Below are positions 13,315 to 14,214 of a DNA stretch of 14,214 bases, in pieces (within the stretch, counting starts at the first letter, position 1; each line of letters starts with the position of its first letter). The translations under genes and the position numbers were made by a program. Under the pieces are notes generated by a model, which was not told the origin of the DNA, made no database searches, and worked only from the letters and a program-made list of their open reading frames with translations. This DNA is from Chloroflexota bacterium (GTDB taxonomy: Bacteria > Chloroflexota > Anaerolineae > Promineifilales > Promineifilaceae), in contig JAJRTP010000453.1 in NCBI GenBank assembly GCA_024278255.1, forward strand, positions 1 to 14,214, in the 5' to 3' direction.

Positions 13315-13326
13315 CAAATTCCTTGA

Positions 13327-13782
13327 CTAACGCTGCAATTCCCGCAAACGGGCTTCGCAGAGGAAAATGACCAGGGCGGAGGGCGCATCGGTAATCTGGC
13401 CGGCGCGGGCCATGCGCAAGACTTCAGCGATAGGGGTGGGATGGATTTCCATCAGTTCGGCCGGTTCGTGGGCTGTCGGCCCCAAAGTGACGCCGGTTGC
13501 CAGAAAGTAATGCCCTTCTTCGTTGCAGATGCCGTTGGCTGTATAAAATTGGCCCAGCTTTTCCAACAATTGCGCCTGCCCACCAATCTCCTCGCGTAGT
13601 TCTTCCCGCGCCGCTTCCTCCGGCGTCTGCCCCGGCTTGACGCCGCCGGCCGGAATCTCCCAACACCAATCATCAACGGTGTAATGTAACTCGCTGTACA
13701 GTGCGTATTCGTTTGCGAATTGGCGGGGAAAACGAAATCCCAGCCAGTGTTTTTTTGTTAGCATAGGGCAGGATGCTACCAT
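13327..13782 (-). CDS. Nudix hydrolase, first of a tandem pair, apparently short at the N-terminus
   Basis: Nudix-fold protein of 151 residues related to ADP-ribose pyrophosphatases, which split nucleoside diphosphate-linked compounds. The Nudix box lies at 46-67 and begins GGVKPGQTPEEAAREELREE. The three metal-binding glutamates E61, E64 and E65 are kept. However, the first box Glu is Q52 and the conserved Arg is E60. EIPAGG before the box and the EIHPTPIAEVLRMA tail fit the ADP-ribose group. The N-terminal part is shorter than usual for that group (about 170-190 residues) and the ATG has no Shine-Dalgarno. The same frame stays open for 18 codons upstream to the TGA of the neighbouring copy, with no alternative start. 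It may be a truncated duplicate. Confidence 0.8.
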   Translation of the reverse strand: MVASCPMLTKKHWLGFRFPRQFANEYALYSELHYTVDDWCWEIPAGGVKPGQTPEEAAREELREEIGGQAQLLEKLGQFYTANGICNEEGHYFLATGVTLGPTAHEPAELMEIHPTPIAEVLRMARAGQITDAPSALVIFLCEARLRELQR

Positions 13783-13799
13783 AGGCAGATGGAGGTTGA

Positions 13800-13832
13800 C
13801 AAACGGCCATTTTGGGGAGAAACGACCGTTTG
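13800..13832. repeat. Short inverted repeat between the two Nudix genes
   Basis: The sequence caaacggcc at 13800-13808 pairs with gaccgtttg at 13824-13832 (one G-U), enclosing a 15-nt loop. It sits in the 54-bp gap between the two paralogues. No T-run follows on the minus strand, so it is only a weak terminator candidate. Confidence 0.35.
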
Positions 13833-13836
13833 ATTT

Positions 13837-14214
13837 TCAGTAACGCAATGCTTGTAACCTTTCCGCGCATAACAGCAGAGCCAGCGCCGAAGGGCCGTCG
13901 CTAATTTCATTCGCCTGAGCCATTCGTAAAACCTCAGCCACCGGTTTGGGGTGAATTTCCATCACTTCCGTTGATTCATGGTCGGGCTGCCCCAGTGTAA
14001 CGCCAGTAGCGAGGAAGATATGCGCTTCCTCATTGCCAATGCCGTTCATGGTATAAAAACGACCGAAATAATCCAAATTTTCGGCACTGCCGCCAATTTT
14101 CTCCAATAATTCTGCCCGCGCGGCTTCTATTAACGACTGTCCTGGCTTTACGCTGCCCGCTGGAATCTCGTAGCACCAGTCATTAACAGGATACCTGTAG
14201 GTATAGATCATCAC
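13837..14214 (-). CDS. Nudix hydrolase, second tandem copy, cut by the window edge
   Basis: At least 125 C-terminal residues of a Nudix protein; the 5' end is outside the window. The edge codon GTG is probably internal, because RYPVNDWCYEIPAG follows at once and normally sits well inside such proteins. The Nudix box begins GSVKPGQSLIEAARAELLEK: the first box Glu is Gln, the conserved Arg is Ala, and the last of the three metal-binding Glu is Lys (E35 and E38 retained, K39). It matches the neighbouring copy over its whole visible length (shared blocks FLATGVTLG, MEIHP, VAEVLRMA/IAEVLRMA, PSAL), roughly half the residues by eye. A tandem duplication is likely. Catalytic activity is doubtful given K39. 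Confidence 0.8.
   Translation of the reverse strand: MMIYTYRYPVNDWCYEIPAGSVKPGQSLIEAARAELLEKIGGSAENLDYFGRFYTMNGIGNEEAHIFLATGVTLGQPDHESTEVMEIHPKPVAEVLRMAQANEISDGPSALALLLCAERLQALRY

Noticed and set aside
1..14214. CRISPR array, tRNA, rRNA, riboswitch or insertion sequence
   Set aside because: No regularly spaced direct repeats, cloverleaf-like or rRNA segments, transposase motifs or paired terminal repeats with target duplications were found by eye.
12421..14214. Defence island built around the toxin-antitoxin pair and Nudix genes
   Set aside because: No restriction, CRISPR, retron, CBASS or other defence effector is nearby, and the ATPase lies far away on the other strand.

Overview
The window is bacterial: densely packed genes, Shine-Dalgarno sites, sigma70-like promoters and several start/stop overlaps. 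Estimated GC is in the mid-50s percent. The mix of protein families would suit a Chloroflexota (Anaerolineae-like) genome, but that is inference and no marker gene fixes the lineage. No rRNA, tRNA, CRISPR array, transposase or integrase was seen. A strong composition signal is the palindrome ACGGCCGT, found 22 times by eye. All 22 lie inside genes, against roughly 0.3 expected by chance, so it resembles the highly iterated palindromes of cyanobacteria.

Layout, left to right. (1) 1-1944: a stem-loop at the left edge, then a minus-strand aldo/keto reductase followed after 9 bp by a uridine phosphorylase-like gene. The phosphorylase is split by a -1 frameshift at a T6A run. (2) 2020-6474: a minus-strand operon encoding the two halves of a heterodimeric ABC exporter (11-bp overlap) and a SAM-dependent methyltransferase. 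The two ABC subunits carry complementary active-site substitutions, so one composite ATP site is degenerate and the other is intact. (3) 6475-7905: a plus-strand DUF4143/AAA_14 ATPase with a promoter that predicts a leaderless mRNA. (4) 7862-9733: a minus-strand SDR oxidoreductase whose 3' end overlaps the ATPase by 44 bp, divergent from a plus-strand metal-dependent cyclase-family hydrolase. (5) 9741-9863: a long hairpin next to a short relic of a BtuF-like substrate-binding protein gene. (6) 9891-13314: a minus-strand series that may be one transcription unit. It runs Phd-type antitoxin, PIN toxin, trpB, thioredoxin-type arsenate reductase and a membrane-anchored TPR protein. Junctions overlap by 4, about 17 and 4 bp, with a single 57-bp gap. 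(7) 13327-14214: two tandem paralogous Nudix genes, the second cut by the window edge, both with altered Nudix boxes.

Functionally this is a patchwork of small housekeeping or accessory operons. They cover nucleoside salvage, redox enzymes, export, tryptophan synthesis, arsenate reduction and a toxin-antitoxin pair. No single large system was recognised. The most notable observations are the ACGGCCGT palindrome, the frameshifted phosphorylase with a canonical slippery heptamer, the gene relic beside the hairpin, the toxin gene overlapping trpB, and the paired degenerate Nudix genes.
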